From: Aulostomus chinensis
Lineage: Eukaryota; Chordata; Actinopteri; Syngnathiformes; Aulostomidae
DNA length: 64,000 nt
Assembly: GCA_037954235.1 (NCBI GenBank)
Contig: JBBMOA010000013.1
Location: forward strand, 23,369,692-23,433,691
Reading direction: 5' to 3'
The position numbers were made by a program, and so were the translations under genes. Below the pieces are notes generated by a model. That model did not search any database. It had not been told where the DNA came from and saw only the letters and a program-made list of their open reading frames with translations. Shown in pieces: positions 37,063-51,329 of the stretch (positions within the stretch are counted from its first letter, which is position 1; each line of letters begins with the position of its first letter).

Positions 37063-40000
37063 GCCGCTGTCTGTCACCGTACGCCGGCCCTGTGATAGAC
37101 AATATCAAGAAAATGACCTGATTACCTATATTTATGTTTAAGTGGCACATGACCTCCAGCTGCTGTCGTGATTATGAATGAAGCCAAGGTGGAAACTGGC
37201 GTGTGGGGAGGTGTCTGGGTGGCGATGAGTCCGCAAAACATCATCTTTCCACAAGATTGCCTCATCTTAAGGAAGAACTACCATACAGGTTTTGGAGGAC
37301 ATTTGCACATCCGTCTCTCCCCTCTCATCAGGTGGTAGGAACCAACTATGTTCAGGTGTGAAGTGTGGGGAACATGCATGCTGTGACCCTGTTGTGAGAG
37401 TAGATAAATGGACTGATATGGAGTTACGACTTTCATTAATAAAGGAAACCCACATCATGATTGATTATTAAACCTGATGCAGAGAGTAAATAAGAACCAC
37501 CCTCTTCTCTCCTGTCTGATTCTACAATAACAGGCTGTATTTCAGATTCTTTGTGCTTATAAATACCAACAAAACTAAATTTAAAGAACTTTTGATTGCA
37601 ATTATGAGACATTTCGTTCCATTTGAGTGCGCGCTGCAAACCAGATGCATAATTATTCTCACAGTCTGCAGAATAACGACTTGGGTTAGGAGAGTAAACA
37701 TGTTTTGTGGTGTGCTGACAGAGACGAACGACAGACTCTTAAATAGTCTCAACCCCTGGGACTTTTCCAGTGCATCCAGTTGGACTTACAGTACAGGGAG
37801 ACACAGCAACACTTTTCTTAAGCTCGAGTTTAAAAGCGACATTTTCCTGAGCGACAAATGGGGAAGGAGAGAAGCAGAGGAGGAGACATGGGGGAAAAAG
37901 GGATGCTCTAATTATCTAATTGGCCACTTGCTGTCTTCCCTCTGTGAAATGTCTTTGTAATGGCTCTATAATGGGCTCCGTCTCACACAGGTGCTTTTCC
38001 AGCGCAACTCCAGCCACCAGCACAGATGGAGGAACTTCACCATACACTCCCTTCTACATCATGTATCATTCATCATTTTCTTTTTTCTTTTTTTTTTATC
38101 TCAAGTTAGCAATGCTGTCCCCCACTTTCTTTTTGGACCATTACCTCTGACACCAATCAACACACATCCCCATCTTCAAAATAGTGAAACTGAAGGGTTA
38201 TCAGCACAGCTTTTCATCGATGGAAACAAATTCCTTCTTTGAATTTAATATTTTTGTTTCAAGCAATCTTAATCAATCTTTATAAGCTCTAAACATCTTT
38301 ATATTACTAAATGTCACGACCTCAGTGCCCTGGTGTGAAGTCCACTTCCTTAAGGATTTCTACGGCAATAAATCTACGCTTTGTCGACTATTGTACTGTA
38401 GATTATCGCAAAAATCAACATGTTTTTTTTTTATCACCTCGAAAAAAAAATCCTTATAATTCCATTAATCAAACTTATCTCTATTTCCTTTGGTCCTTTG
38501 AAAGCACAACAGAGGAAATGGAATCTTGTTGAGACAAACAGATAAAGTAGAGGCGGTGGTGGAATCTGGACTACAACGTCTGAACTCTCATAGATCCTCA
38601 GTGCTCTTCCTTGGTACAGGAATTAAAGACTATTCTGAGTCAAAGATTTGACTTTCTTTCAGTGTGTGGTCACTTTGAAGTTGTTCCATGATCCCCTACC
38701 AAGCTCTACCTCAGTGTTGATATTAAAGCCTTGGAGAACACATTATTACGAAGAGAGAAAAACACAGACAAAAAGGCTGGGATGGAATTCATCTCCTGAC
38801 CCAGACAGCAGGTCTTTAACGAGGCCTGAAATATTTCCAGACTTTTTAATGGGCAGATTTTTTTGAGGTCTCAACACTCACACACACAGGCACAATATGT
38901 CAGATCAGACAAAAAAAAAAAAAAAACAACAAAAAAAAAGGTCATATTAAAAACTACATATGAAGCATGATGTCATTATCTCAGAGTTATGGGCTCATAC
39001 CAAAAGAAAATAAAACCACACTTTGATAAACTGTCATGGGAAAAATGTTAAAGACTGTTTTTTGTGACCAGTCGGTGACAAAAAAAAAATGTGTTTGAAG
39101 CAGAAATATAGCAGATGTAATGATTTCCAGCAGACATCAAGTGGAAACTTGTGATTTGAAATCAACTGCAGATGTGTTTCATGTATAATGCAAAGGATCC
39201 TGTCAATCTAAATACTCCTGGCATACTTGCAAGCCTACTGTCCTGAGTCAGGGTGAGTCACGCTTACCCAAATCCATGATTCATCTGAGTTTAGATTACA
39301 AGGTCACGATTTCATCCCATTTTCAAGGTAACCGCTTTTCGGTATTTACATCTCTGCCACTGTTAGACTCCTGGCTCTACATAGCGAATATATTCTCCGA
39401 ACATTATGAGCGCTCATATTCAGATGATTCTGTTGGTTCTTTGCAATTCTACTTGTATCATTTATCACGTTGAGTCATAACCTTTCAAAATGAGCACACA
39501 TTTATCACCCAGGTTGAAGCATATTAAACTTGTGCCAGCACATCTTGCATGCCACAGTGCTGTTAGGTGTCCAAGCTTTTCTTTCCAATGACTTTATATG
39601 CAATCATGCAGCCTCTAAAACTCTAATTGTGTTCAATCTGTAGCTGAAGTACTCGGTGGAGTGCTTCTGTGGGCCTGAATGTAATTTCACACAGTGCACA
39701 AACATCCGATTCTGGTCCTCAGTTGAACAAGCATCATTTATGAATGTGTCACCAGGGATAGACTCCACTAGCTTAGCCTGCAGTTGTTGCAAAAGGATGA
39801 TCTATGAAGAAGAAAACACAATGTGCTCCGAATTAATGTGACATTCTTATAAGTGATACGAATAATCATATGGAGAGCTAAATGTATGGATCTGTTCTTA
39901 ATTACCTTCAAATAACCCCGAATGACTCCATATTCATTAAAGTTGATTTAATTAAATGACCGTCTTGTGTTTGAACAGTGTCGAAGCCTTGCACTGTGCT

Positions 40001-41039
40001 GCGAGGTTCTGCTGAACAGAGCTCACAGTGCAGTTGCTTGGCAACCAGTTGTATAGTCTCAGACCAGAGCTGCAGTCTAATATAAACTCCCTCTTTTTTA
40101 AATTCCCAGGCTGGGAGTTTTCACCTTGCTAAAACTGGCAGTTCGTAAGTGTCCCTGCATGTGTGCCTGCATGTGGGCTATTTCTTCTGATTTACCTCCT
40201 TCAGTAACATTAAAATCCATACGCTCAAAATGAAAACACAGTTCAGCAGGAACAGGAGCATCCATGTTCTCAAGAAAGGTTTCGTGTACTAAAATGGTCT
40301 TAATATGTGCCCACGACGACCTTTCTAAAATGTCCATCCTTGGCCAGATGCAGGTCGTATTCCATAAAGAATTACTTGTTCCCTTGTGAATGAAGTCATA
40401 TGAAGAACTCTGATTAAGCTCTGCTTGCAGAAAAAGACTGCGCTGCTGTTGAAACATTAGAAGCTAGTAAATCATTGTGTATCAAGTATAATCCAATTAT
40501 CCATTTTTTTTCTCCCTTATGCCCTCTGGCTGCTTTTCACTCTCATTTATGTGTTTCTTCTGCGAGATGTTTGCATACATAACTCTGCTTATGGAGAATC
40601 TCCTGTGTGCTATTCAGGTTGTCTATTTCCATAGCAACGCTATCTCCAAGAAAGCAGCGCTTTGAACAGACAAGCAGGCTGTTGCACCAACCCTGCTGAT
40701 CAAAGACAAAATCACACTTTTGTTGATTAGAAATGTAGTTACACAAGGCCACGGCGTAAAGCCGCAGTAGAACGCAAGCTTTTCACACATCAGCTTAAAT
40801 GTTTAATAAGAGAAAGATATTTGCTGCAGGAACTTGGCAGTTTTTCTGTTGAGATTATCAGTCAGATAGACTCCTGACCTGTACAGGCTGATGTACAGAT
40901 GGATGCAGATGTGTATTTTAATAAAGGAATAAGTGAGAGGTGAAATAACGCTTAAAAATCCATTATTCTTTTCTGATCATTTCCTCCCAGTACATTCAAA
41001 CTCAGCCCCCCCCCCCCACACACACACACACTGCAAAAA

Positions 41040-41126
41040 CATGTGAATTTGTGATCACATGTAGAAAAATATGTTGTTGCAACATGTTGAGCACATGTGG
41101 TGATCATGTGTTCAAACGCACATGTG
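41040..41126. other. Cluster of CACATG/CATGTG E-box motifs
   Basis: Within 87 bp the hexamer CACATG or its inverse CATGTG occurs about five times (at about 41041, 41056, 41092, 41105 and 41119), with two TGATCA-containing palindromes and TGTTGCAACA. It may be a regulatory cluster or the remnant of a palindromic transposon. Confidence 0.45.
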
Positions 41127-42974
41127 AAGTCATTGTGTTTTTTGCCGGTATAATTGCAAATGCTGCGTGTGCAGTTTGAAAGTACGGTTACACACGTCAC
41201 TATAAATTATCCTTCATGTATGTCAAAAAAATGGTATGCACAGGGAAAAGGTTTTATTACACGCTGGGAAAAATGACGTTTCTGTCCAACGCAGTAAATA
41301 TGTTATAGAGCTGCAGTCTATTATCTTCCAGATTAAGTTAGCAAAGAGGACACACAGCTCCTCAAATCTCCGTGCTCATTTTCTCACGATTAAGAAGGCC
41401 CGTCTTGGTTATTTTCCCTTTCAAACGAGCACAGATGTGGACATGGAGTGGTCAGAGCTCCAGCGGTCAGGGGTGGGGCAGACAGCATGAGCAATGAGTT
41501 TGTTTTAATATGTCCACTTGGAAAATCCTCAAGGGAAATATCATGGATTCTGCTGCAGATGTTTCAGTGTGTTTGCATGCTTGGAACTGAGGTTGGGCCC
41601 TTTGATCTACACAGAAACGTACCGCAGAGATCTGCATTGCGGGAGAGTGGAGGCTCTGCACTGAGAGCAAATCAGAAACCCTTCCCACCTCCGGATTTTC
41701 CCAGGTTCCCCTGCGGAGTCTACCTTCTGTGATCACAGGCATGGGAATACCACAGTCGCTCGCCCCGATCCATCTCTCTTGGCACAGCCAGCAACCATTT
41801 GGCATCTCCGGTGGAAACACTCTGAATTGGTGCCAGCAGTGACAGTGGCACACCACCAATGCCAGCATGCTTCCTCCTGCAGGGTTTTGTATCAACTCTG
41901 CTCCTCCATCAGACGATAGCTTCACCACATAATAGTCTTTTGGGTTAAATACTTGCTGAGTACGAAAAAAAAATGAATTGCCTATGATTGCATCTGGGTT
42001 AATTGAGAGGATTTGGGTTGATGGGAATTATAATTGCAAGGTGTTTCATCATTTTTCAAAAGTATACTTCGTCCAATCACTAATCAAAAGGTGTTGTTAT
42101 ATATAAAGAACAAAAGGAAAGCAAACACAAGGTGTAAGATTGTGCTCAGATCTAAGTGGTCTGTCTGTGTGATTCCCCTGAGACCTCAAGTCCTCTGACT
42201 TAAAAGAGCATCTATGTCGGTTTGTTCTGACCCTCAAATGCAACACGTAACCACTTTTCCTGTACGACACACACGTTTGCTTTGCGCCCCGGCTGGAACA
42301 TGATTGAAAAATGATGATGTTTTATGATGAGTCAACACTGGCCTGGGTTCAGCCACAGGCTTTTGAAGTGCTGTCTTGACGTGCCACAGGCATCTTCCTC
42401 CGCAAGAGCAACATCCACCAAAACAGGATGGAAACTGGGTCAGCCACACCAAAGTCAAGCGCCTGTGGGACACAGCCGCCACCCAGATCTGTCTGCTCTT
42501 GTGGACTTTTTCACTAATAAGAAATCAACTAATCTCAGACCTTCCTTATATGGCCTCTAGATGGCATCTGTCATTTAAATTTCAATATGGGTCAGCACTT
42601 GTATTCATGGCCTGTCCAGTTGTTTTGCTTCAGTCTGCCTGTAACAGGTCTTCACTGTGCAAACAGACATCTAGAGACAAGTCTCCTGGCAGGTGATATG
42701 TCTAGCTTTACCCTCTGCTGATGCTCTTTTGCTCAGTTAGACAGCTCTCACACTGTGTTGCCTCCAGTCTTAACTCCATGGGGATAGACAGACCCCTTTA
42801 TTGAGTTTGAAAAAACATTACCTGCAACCACTGGCAGGTCCTTCCAGCAGAATAGGACACAATTTTCCTCCCCAGGGGCCTAAGTATGGTTCTATAAACA
42901 CATTTTCAGAGCATTTTGGTCTGAAAATTAATTTTCCTTCTCTTACCATTGGAAATTCAAACAAGCCCTACTGA

Positions 42975-43332
42975 GGGCGGCACGGTGGTGCAGTGGTCAG
43001 CACTGTCGCCTCACAGCAAGAAGGTTTAGGGTTCAAGTCCCGGCTCGGGCGCGGGGTCTTTCTGTGTGGAGTCTCCATGTTCTCCCTGTTCCTGTGGGGG
43101 TTCTCTCTGGTACTCCAGCTTCCTCCCACAGTCCAAAGACATCAAGAGGGGACGAGGCTGATTGATACTCTACATTGACCGTAGGTGTGGCTGTGAGTGT
43201 GAATGGTTGTCTGTCTCTATGTGTTGGCCCTGTGATGGACTGGTGACCTGTCCAGGGTGAACCCTGCTGGGATAGGCTCCACCCCCCCGCGACCCTTGAT
43301 AATCGGTAGAAAATGGATGGATGGATGGATGG
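42975..43332 (+). mobile_element. tRNA-derived SINE, copy B, full length with target-site duplication
   Basis: The 358-bp element starts GGGCGGCACGGTGGTGCAG (A box) and has a good B box GGTTCAAGTCC about 40 bp further on. It ends in four GGAT units. The flanks AACAAGCCCTACTGA (42960-42974) and AACAAGCCCTGCTGA (43333-43347) are a 15-bp duplication with one mismatch, direct evidence of retroposition. Confidence 0.92.
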
Positions 43333-43706
43333 AACAAGCCCTGCTGAAGCTTATGGTGGCTGGTATGTTTACAGTTTCCTCATTTTATTTTTTACTGGTG
43401 CCTAAGGTTGCTACCTCATCAAATATCAACCAAAATGATAATCTGAGCCGGTAGAAGTAATGAGAATTGTGAGAATTATTTGAAATGATTCTGACCCAAT
43501 GTTGATCCTTGAGGGACAGCATTTTAATTTTTTCAGGAAATTTGAAGCCAAATCCAGGAAAACAATGATTTCCATCTTGATTTGTTTCCTCTATGGAGTA
43601 CAGATTATTTCCCCTTCATGGGATTATATAATGTCTTTATAAACAACAGGGATGGAAATGAGGAAGTGTTGTTGGATTTTCTTGAAGAAATAGTAAAAAA
43701 AACTGG

Positions 43707-44085
43707 ATCCATCCATCCATCCATTTTCTTCTGCTTATCCTGTTAAGGGTTGTGGGGGGGTGGGGGGGTGGAGCCTATCCCAGCAGCCTTCAGGTGAGAG
43801 GCGGGGTTCACCCTGGACAGGTCACCAGTCCATGGCAGGGCCAACACATAGAGACAGACAACCATTCACACTCACAGTCACACCTACGGTCAATTTAGAG
43901 TATCAATCAGCCTCGTCCCCTCTTGATGTCTTTGGACTGTGGGAGGAAGCTGGAGTACCAGAGAGAACCCACACAGGAACAGGGAGAACATGCAGACTCC
44001 ACACAGAAAGATCCCGTGCTCCAGCCGGGGCTTGAACCCGGAACCTTCTTGCTGTGAGGCCACAGTGCTGACCACCGTGCCGCCC
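43707..44085 (-). mobile_element. tRNA-derived SINE, copy C
   Basis: Inverted relative to copy B and only 375 bp from it. On the + strand it runs from the CCATCCATCC tail to the head end CACCGTGCCGCCC. The pair could form a long inverted repeat. Confidence 0.9.
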
Positions 44086-47039
44086 GGATTGAAAATATAT
44101 CAACCAATTTTTTTTTTTTTGGGGGGGGGGGGTTGTTTAGAAGTAGATATACAGCTGCAGTATATCTACAGAGCAAAAAAAAAAACAATTTTAGTGTTCG
44201 TGTGTTGGTATAGTTTTTTTTTTCTTGTACCCTTCATCATTTCTGTTCCATTTTCCTCTACTTTTTTGTATTCCTTCAAGTCAAGATGTGGTGGTGTGAG
44301 AGGGGCAACAGACTTTTCCAGAGGTGTATAAATGCTGTGGTTGCAGGTATAGTCTTTGACCTTCATGCGTATAGAAACCCTTCATCAGCTTTCATCCCTG
44401 ATAAATCATCAGATAGATCCAGGGGTCACTCACTGACGAGGTAGGAAACAGGCCGGACCGTCTTTGCCTTGGGGCAACTTCACATTAGAAACGTCTACAG
44501 GGTCCTTTTCTTCGGAGCGTCCTGTAAGTGTTGTGAGATCAAAGTGCATGGTAAATGCACTGTTCACATATTTCACGTATAAAGCAACAGCATCTGACAA
44601 ACCTTACCCTGGAGTTATTTCCTCATAAAATGGTGGAACTACAGGCTCTTAACCGCAGATACAGCGAGTTGTAAGTGAGGTAGCCGAGCTGGTGTCCTTT
44701 TAAATGAAAGATCCTGTCCCATTTGCCACAGTAATATTCAGTAGATCTATGACTCGGGTTCAGGGGTGTGAGCAAGTATCACCTCATGCATCACCACGTT
44801 GTAAAAACCCCAAACACATGTGGAAGTTGAGCTTTTATCACTGAGATGGACTGTAAATAGATGTTTTGTGGTAATAATAATTACAAAATGCCTGAGTTAC
44901 TTGTGAAGTTGAAAGGCAAAGTCAGGACCTCACAAGCTATTTAAGACACTGCAGGCTATGCTTGTTCAAGAACTCAACTCTCTGTGAGCCAAGTAATAAG
45001 GAGCCAATAAAAACAGCCTCATTTAAGCTTCACTTGCTTGGCACTGCGCTCTCAGATGAAAACAGCTTCTATATGCCTCGTCAAGTTAAGGCAGTGTTTA
45101 TGTCCGGTTTGTAAAATCAAAGATAAATGTAAAGAGAAGTCGGCACTTGTTCATTTAGCAGTTAATATCAATCGTAGGAGAACTAGGAATATATTAAAAG
45201 ACTACATTTTTCCAGCACCAGAGGAGAGTTTTAACCTCATCTGAAGCGGCGTGTCTTTCAGTGTATATGTTTTACATTTAAATTTAGCGTGTCATTATCA
45301 AAAGCCAACAGGTAATTTTGACCTCTCTTTCTTTGCAAATAGGATTGTGCCACTTCCAACTACAACCTTACACTCTTCAAAGTTTTTTTTGTTTAATTCC
45401 ACAACTGAGACAAACCAGAAACCGTTAACTATTGTTAAAGTTCTTGTTGGAGATGAACTATTTCTTTCACATCCTGCCTGTTTTTACCTGGACAGGTCCG
45501 TACCTGCTGAGAGCTTTGAAGCCTTCCAAACAAGTGGATGATTTTTTTTTTTGGTACATTTTTAATTAAATAATCCTGTAACCATCTTATGTCAAAGGTT
45601 TTGATCTCATCAGAAAATGGCGTCAAGCATAATTTAATTTTGAAAAATAGAAAGACTTTCAGTGCGCTACGAACTTTGCTCGAGTCTTGAGTGAAGAGAC
45701 ACACATTCAACTTTTCGATCGTTTTGTCAATCGACAACAAAGGGTCCTCGCTAGATATGGTGAGTCTCACATCTTCTGTCTAAAATGAGGTTCAGGTGTT
45801 AACAAAAGATAACATTAATTCACTGAAATTATCATCTCCACTGAAAAAACTGCACCAAATTATCGACAAAAAAAATAAAGCTGATGCAACTCTTTCAGCC
45901 ATTGCAACGTGAATTGCAGTCGCTGTTCTTCATCTAAGTTTCAGGATTGAAACATTTCAGGCAGCTCGGTGTACTGTGGGACATTAAAAAGTGCTGTTTT
46001 CAATATTTATATTCATGTTACAGCAGCTTCGATATTGAGAGTTGAACGTCTGGACATCTGGGGAGATATTGAGCTTTGGAACATGGGGATTTTGCTTGTT
46101 CCAGGGAATGCTTGCAGGCATTACATAGAAAATCTAAAACTGTCTGAAGTCTCAGCTGCATTCGATGGAAATAGAGCTTAAGCAATGGCAGTGTCTCCGT
46201 GCTGAGGCTGTTTCTTTTGTCCGCTTTGCTGGACCTTGAATACATCATAACATTCGACTCCTTTCAGACTTCTTTTGGCTCAATTTGGAGCATACAATGG
46301 AATTTATCCAGTGCAGTCCTGCAGTATTCCATAACTCATTTTACACTTGCTATTTGTGAACAGAGGCTACAAAATTGGTTTGGCCCACTGACTGGCAACA
46401 CAGCCCACTTACACTTCGGCCAAACACTACAATGAATTACGATCCACATGTGGCTCCGTTCAGGTAGCCAGAGGGTCGGCCGTTAGTTTGTACGTCCCAT
46501 TAGTTTAGATTCATCCTCGTTCTTTGGTTGGTGTACTGAAGTGAACCATATTAAACTCCCACCTCACTCTCTGATAACCAGATCTGCACCAGCTGTGGAC
46601 TGTAATTCATTGCTGTATGGGGGTCAAGAGTGACTCGGCTGGTTCCTGGGCCAGAACAATTTTGTTCCGTGGGTTTAAATGGATGTAACTATTTTCTTGC
46701 TTTATTGCCACATTGCTTCAGCTGTAGATACGTAACAATGCCAAATTATTTTCTGCAGGTATCAATTTCAGTACTCTTGCTGAAAGGAGATTGATTCACA
46801 CCAACACTAAAACCAGTAAAGAAATATTTTCATGCAAGGTAACACGAGGACAGGGGCGGAATATTAAATTGACCATCACATTATTATAGATAGGTGACAT
46901 GATGGCTAATTGACATTTTCTGAGTTTACTGGTTGACATTTGGGGAGTTTAGGGCTGAAGCAGGGCTCTCAGCTGTCATCAGATGAAAGTCACGGATGTT
47001 TTATTAAAATAAAGAGATCTCAAGGCATCAAGGCATGGC

Positions 47040-47062
47040 TATATATATATATATATATATAT
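47040..47062. repeat. (TA)n microsatellite
   Basis: About 11 TA units. Confidence 0.9.
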
Positions 47063-48919
47063 GTCATTATGCATGACATTTTGTGATAAAAAAACAAGCA
47101 CATTATATTTCATTATGCCACATATTACATTGGTTTTTATGATTTGGACGATGCTTTGCATTCTTCCACGCAGGAACTGATGCTGAGGCCAATACAGACA
47201 AACACAGAGGCGAGTGAAGGTGACACATGATGAGATCATTTTCAGCGGGAGAAGGACTCTCATTAGCCAACACAAAATGAGGCTCTGGGTCTGTGTCATG
47301 GACCAGGTTTGGATGTAAGACATCTGACACATACCAGAGAAGTGTACTCAGCCAGTTATACCACGGACGTGTCCCCACAACAGTCCCAAACACTCTAACC
47401 GCTCTTATTACCATCCTACAAAGAATGTGCTTCGTCTTGATGCGCATCATTATCTAGATATGACATCACCTTTATCAGCATAAAGGTGCCGTTCCTTTGG
47501 CTTTATCTCAAAGAGACATGACACCACTCAAGGGTTACGATTCTCCACAAATATCCTCGACTAAACACAGAAAGGCAGAATAACCAAAACCCTGGGGTTT
47601 AGCAACGTAACCATTCTGAAGACACTCAGTCAAAACAAGTCAAGTATTCTTTCACACAAGACGGCACCAAGTCCAGCAGTCCCACAGCTAGAAGCCTCTG
47701 CAATAAGTCCTTCACACTGCAGCCATTTTGAAATGCCAGAGCAGTTAAACACAGGTGTAATTGATCAGTTTAATTGTTGTACGGGATAGCGTCCAGGATA
47801 CCAGGGTCCTTGCCCAGCTGAGGAGAGAGAGGCCATCGCTGTTCTAATGAATTACACCTGAGTTTACCCTGCAAAGATGTGTCAAACCGGCTGCTGTGAA
47901 AATGGTCTATCATCTAGCCAGGTACGCCTCATGACTCAGCACAACACGGGCGAGACGCACAGGACACAAGGACACACAAGCGGAATGTAGAACTTGTTCC
48001 ACAAGCAGCTTCTCTCGGTACCTAAAGGTGCAAAGGATGAAACACGGCTGAAATTTATTCACAAGCTGAAACTGAAACAAGTGAATCAATCCGACCGTAA
48101 TGGGATCGTGAATGAGAAGTGCACAGGAGCCCCCGCCAACCCCGCTTCAGATGAGGGTACGTGAGCAACCAACTTCTGGAAGCTTGTTTCTCCCGACAAG
48201 ATGATGATGATACAAGAAAGCTGGTGATCAAAGGGGAGCTGTCCCATACAGGACTAAACCAGCCGTTAAAACCAGAGCGTGATGCGAACAGAGGAAACTG
48301 CAAGCAAGGCAGAAAAGAAAACACAGTGGGACTATTCAGCCAACTAAAAAAAACAACAACCTAGATTTCAAATAAGAAAGTGATTGGCACCACATATACT
48401 TGGCATTTCATATTTTTGGCCTCCCTTCAAAGTGCATGTTGCCCACCGTTATGTTTCACAAACAGTGGTATGCTCGAACACGGATCTTTCTGCCTTAGAA
48501 GGACACTGGCCGGTCTGTGTTTACAAAGCTACTTGATGGGAGAGTTTATTTAAGATTTACTCTAGGCTTAATTTGAATGCCTGTCTACATAGTTAACAGA
48601 GATAGGAACCAGAGAACGGCTGCCTCAGTCACAACACTCCTTTGGTGCGGGATTCGTTCAAGTAGAAGAGTTTAGGGCTGCCAATATTTCATAGGTTATG
48701 TTGTGTGCTTGACTTGGTAAAGACAGGCATTTGCTTCAGATTAAAGCTGCGCTGATGTTATCGGTGTTGAACGCGTGGGTGTTCACCAGCTCCTTGCAGA
48801 ATTATGAACAACGTTGTGTTGAGATTTTCCACAAACTGGATGGCTGGAAATCTGCAGTAAAGACTGGTTTCCTATATTTGTAACCTTCAGTAGTCGAGTG
48901 TAGCCTGACCCCATCCAGA

Positions 48920-48921
<2 letters not shown>

Positions 48922-48958
<37 letters not shown>
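48922..48958. repeat. (GT)n microsatellite
   Basis: About 18 GT units. Confidence 0.95.
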
Positions 48959-48960
<2 letters not shown>

Positions 48961-51176
48961 TGTGTATTTTTTCTTTTCGACCACATCAGTGGATTTTAAA
49001 GAACTGGCTCAGCAGCACGACAACGTGAATGAGACGTTTACTGGACTGCTGACTGGGATCTGTGTTTGTGCCTCACATGTGGTCTGTGACCCTCGTTTCA
49101 AGCAGCGTGGAAAAAAGAAAACAGGAAGCGTAAACCATTTGACTCGGCCCATTTGTGCGTGTGACTTAAAAAGAGGCAACAGGGCAAGTCCGGGCTTGTA
49201 GAAAAGAAAACTTATCTCTTCTGTCTGCTGTGCGTGGTCCGTATTCGAACACTCACCACTTCAAACGCAAAGAAAACTTTTCACACAAACTTTGCACAGT
49301 CCTGTATGCACATGTGTATCAAACCTTCCGAGGAAACTAGCAGAGAAAGAGCTCTTCAGGATTATTCTGCTGGAAACTCATTTGTTCCAGGGTTACACTT
49401 CCAAATGGAGATGGTGTACTGAGTTCGAAAGAGCTCCACTACATCAAGCACTCAGTGAGTCGCTGTCAAGCTGAGACCGTAGCTGTGGCTCGAGCAAGTC
49501 CTTCAACTTGGACTACTGCGTTGTAGACTTTCATACACACAGATGAGGAAAAAAAAAACAACTGCCTTTTTGGCAAGAGTACGTCAGAATTCCGAACAGT
49601 TGCGGGAACACGTGACGAACAGCATGACAGTTTGGGGTCATTAGAGACTATACGGAGGAGTTAGTCTATTCCCAAATGCTTTATCTTGTGTGTTGTTGAG
49701 TGATTTCTGTCAGACAAACATGTAAACGTAGAATTAAAATGTTCAGTTTTAGTACAACTAACAGACAAACTGTCTGAAACCACGCAAACACACCTGCCTG
49801 GAATTCTTTGGTGTGTGTCGTACCATGGCAGTGTGTGACATCTCTGAACTCGGTGGGAAAACGGAAATAATTCTGTTTTCTTGCTTTGCATTTCCAAAGG
49901 CTGCTACGAATAGAAAACACTCAGAGAATGAATAAATACACGGATACATGAACCTGGTATCAACATGTAGTGACCGCAACTGCAACTAAAAAAGAAAAGT
50001 TATATTGATACAAGCCCATTTTCTTCTCCTACAATTTGATCATAAAAATAATAATCTACTCTGGCTGAAATGATTTGAAATAAATGTTGGCAAGGGGAGA
50101 TTGTTAATGTTGCCGGGATGGATCTTTTTATTGCATTTACAATGATAAAACCATCACGAAGTAATTTCATAAAAAGATCTTGTAGATAAAAGTTGCATTC
50201 ATTAATCCTTCCTCACACAGGAAGGAAGAGAACTGATGAAACATTTGTAGATTTGAGGCCATTCTGCTAACTTCACAATGGATGACTCACAATTTTCCAT
50301 TAACCTCTAAACTTTAAGTCATTCATCAACCCCGGTACAATGGAAGTATTTGCTTAAGAAGGAAAAAAAAAAAAAATCAATCATTGACGTGTGTAAGGGA
50401 AGAGAGAAAAACTATTACAACACGACAAAGAGACTTTAAATTCAAACAAATGAAAATGTCCTGGGCGTACAGTAGCACTGAATCATCCCCGCATGTAGTT
50501 TCATTTGCCACAGACAGATTCTGGTTATACATCTGTCAGTGGAATATGAATTTATGACATGACGTCCCACAAGTAGGAGCGGGAGACAGGAAAATGCAGA
50601 AGAGGCCAAAATTTCGGCAACATTGGCAGTTTGAAGAACAATTTTATCTTAAGGTCGGATAGAAATGTGTCAACTTCGGGGAAACGTGGAGCGCTTCCTG
50701 GCCTCTCTGGGTTAATCATTTTCTCCTGTCTCGCAGCAGATACTTGGACATGTTATAACATCCATGAAACTTCTCAAGCGCCACGCCCATGAGCCGGTGG
50801 GTGTGACGGCGTTGGTTGATTCAACCCCAATACAATAAAGCACTAATACAGAACGTCTTAGGAGCGCCTTGAGGGAGGTTTTGCTCAGATTTGGCACAAA
50901 AGTCCACTGGAAGTTTGCGGAATGATAGAAGCTAGGTTGAGGAGCCTGATCAGACTGTGGAGTTGACATGGAACAGGGTTTGATGATGTCATCACCTTAG
51001 GTACACACTCTCCGAGTACCATAACTCTGTATTAACTATTAGCCCATCTAACACTCTAAAAAGACAGCAAATAACCTTGTTCAATTATTCCTTCAACTGA
51101 CAGTCGATTACCGAGTTTTGATGTCTCTTATTTCAGAGACTTATGGCAAACTTTTTTTTCTTTCAATCACGGGGAT

Positions 51177-51329
51177 TCCATCCATCCATCCATCCATCCA
51201 TTCTCTATACCGCTTATCTGTTCAGGGTCGGGGGGGGGGGGCGACTGGAGCCTTGGACATGGTCACCAGGGGAAGTGAGCGTCGAACCAGCAACCCTTCG
51301 GCAACTCTACCTCCAAGCCCTGCCGCCCC
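51177..51329 (-). mobile_element. Tail-sharing SINE-like repeat, copy E, internally deleted
   Basis: It keeps the CCATCCATCC tail and TTGGACATGGTCACC head piece but lacks the middle module found in copies D and F. Its outer end is CCTGCCGCCCC. Confidence 0.6.

Noticed and set aside
42980..43040. Possible tRNA gene from A-box and B-box motifs
   Set aside because: They are the internal promoter of SINE copy B; no full cloverleaf follows.
43890..44103. Frames with SVWSLHVLPVPVWVLSGT-type peptides, also at 29980-30257 and 42993-43178
   Set aside because: They are translations of SINE copies, not genes.
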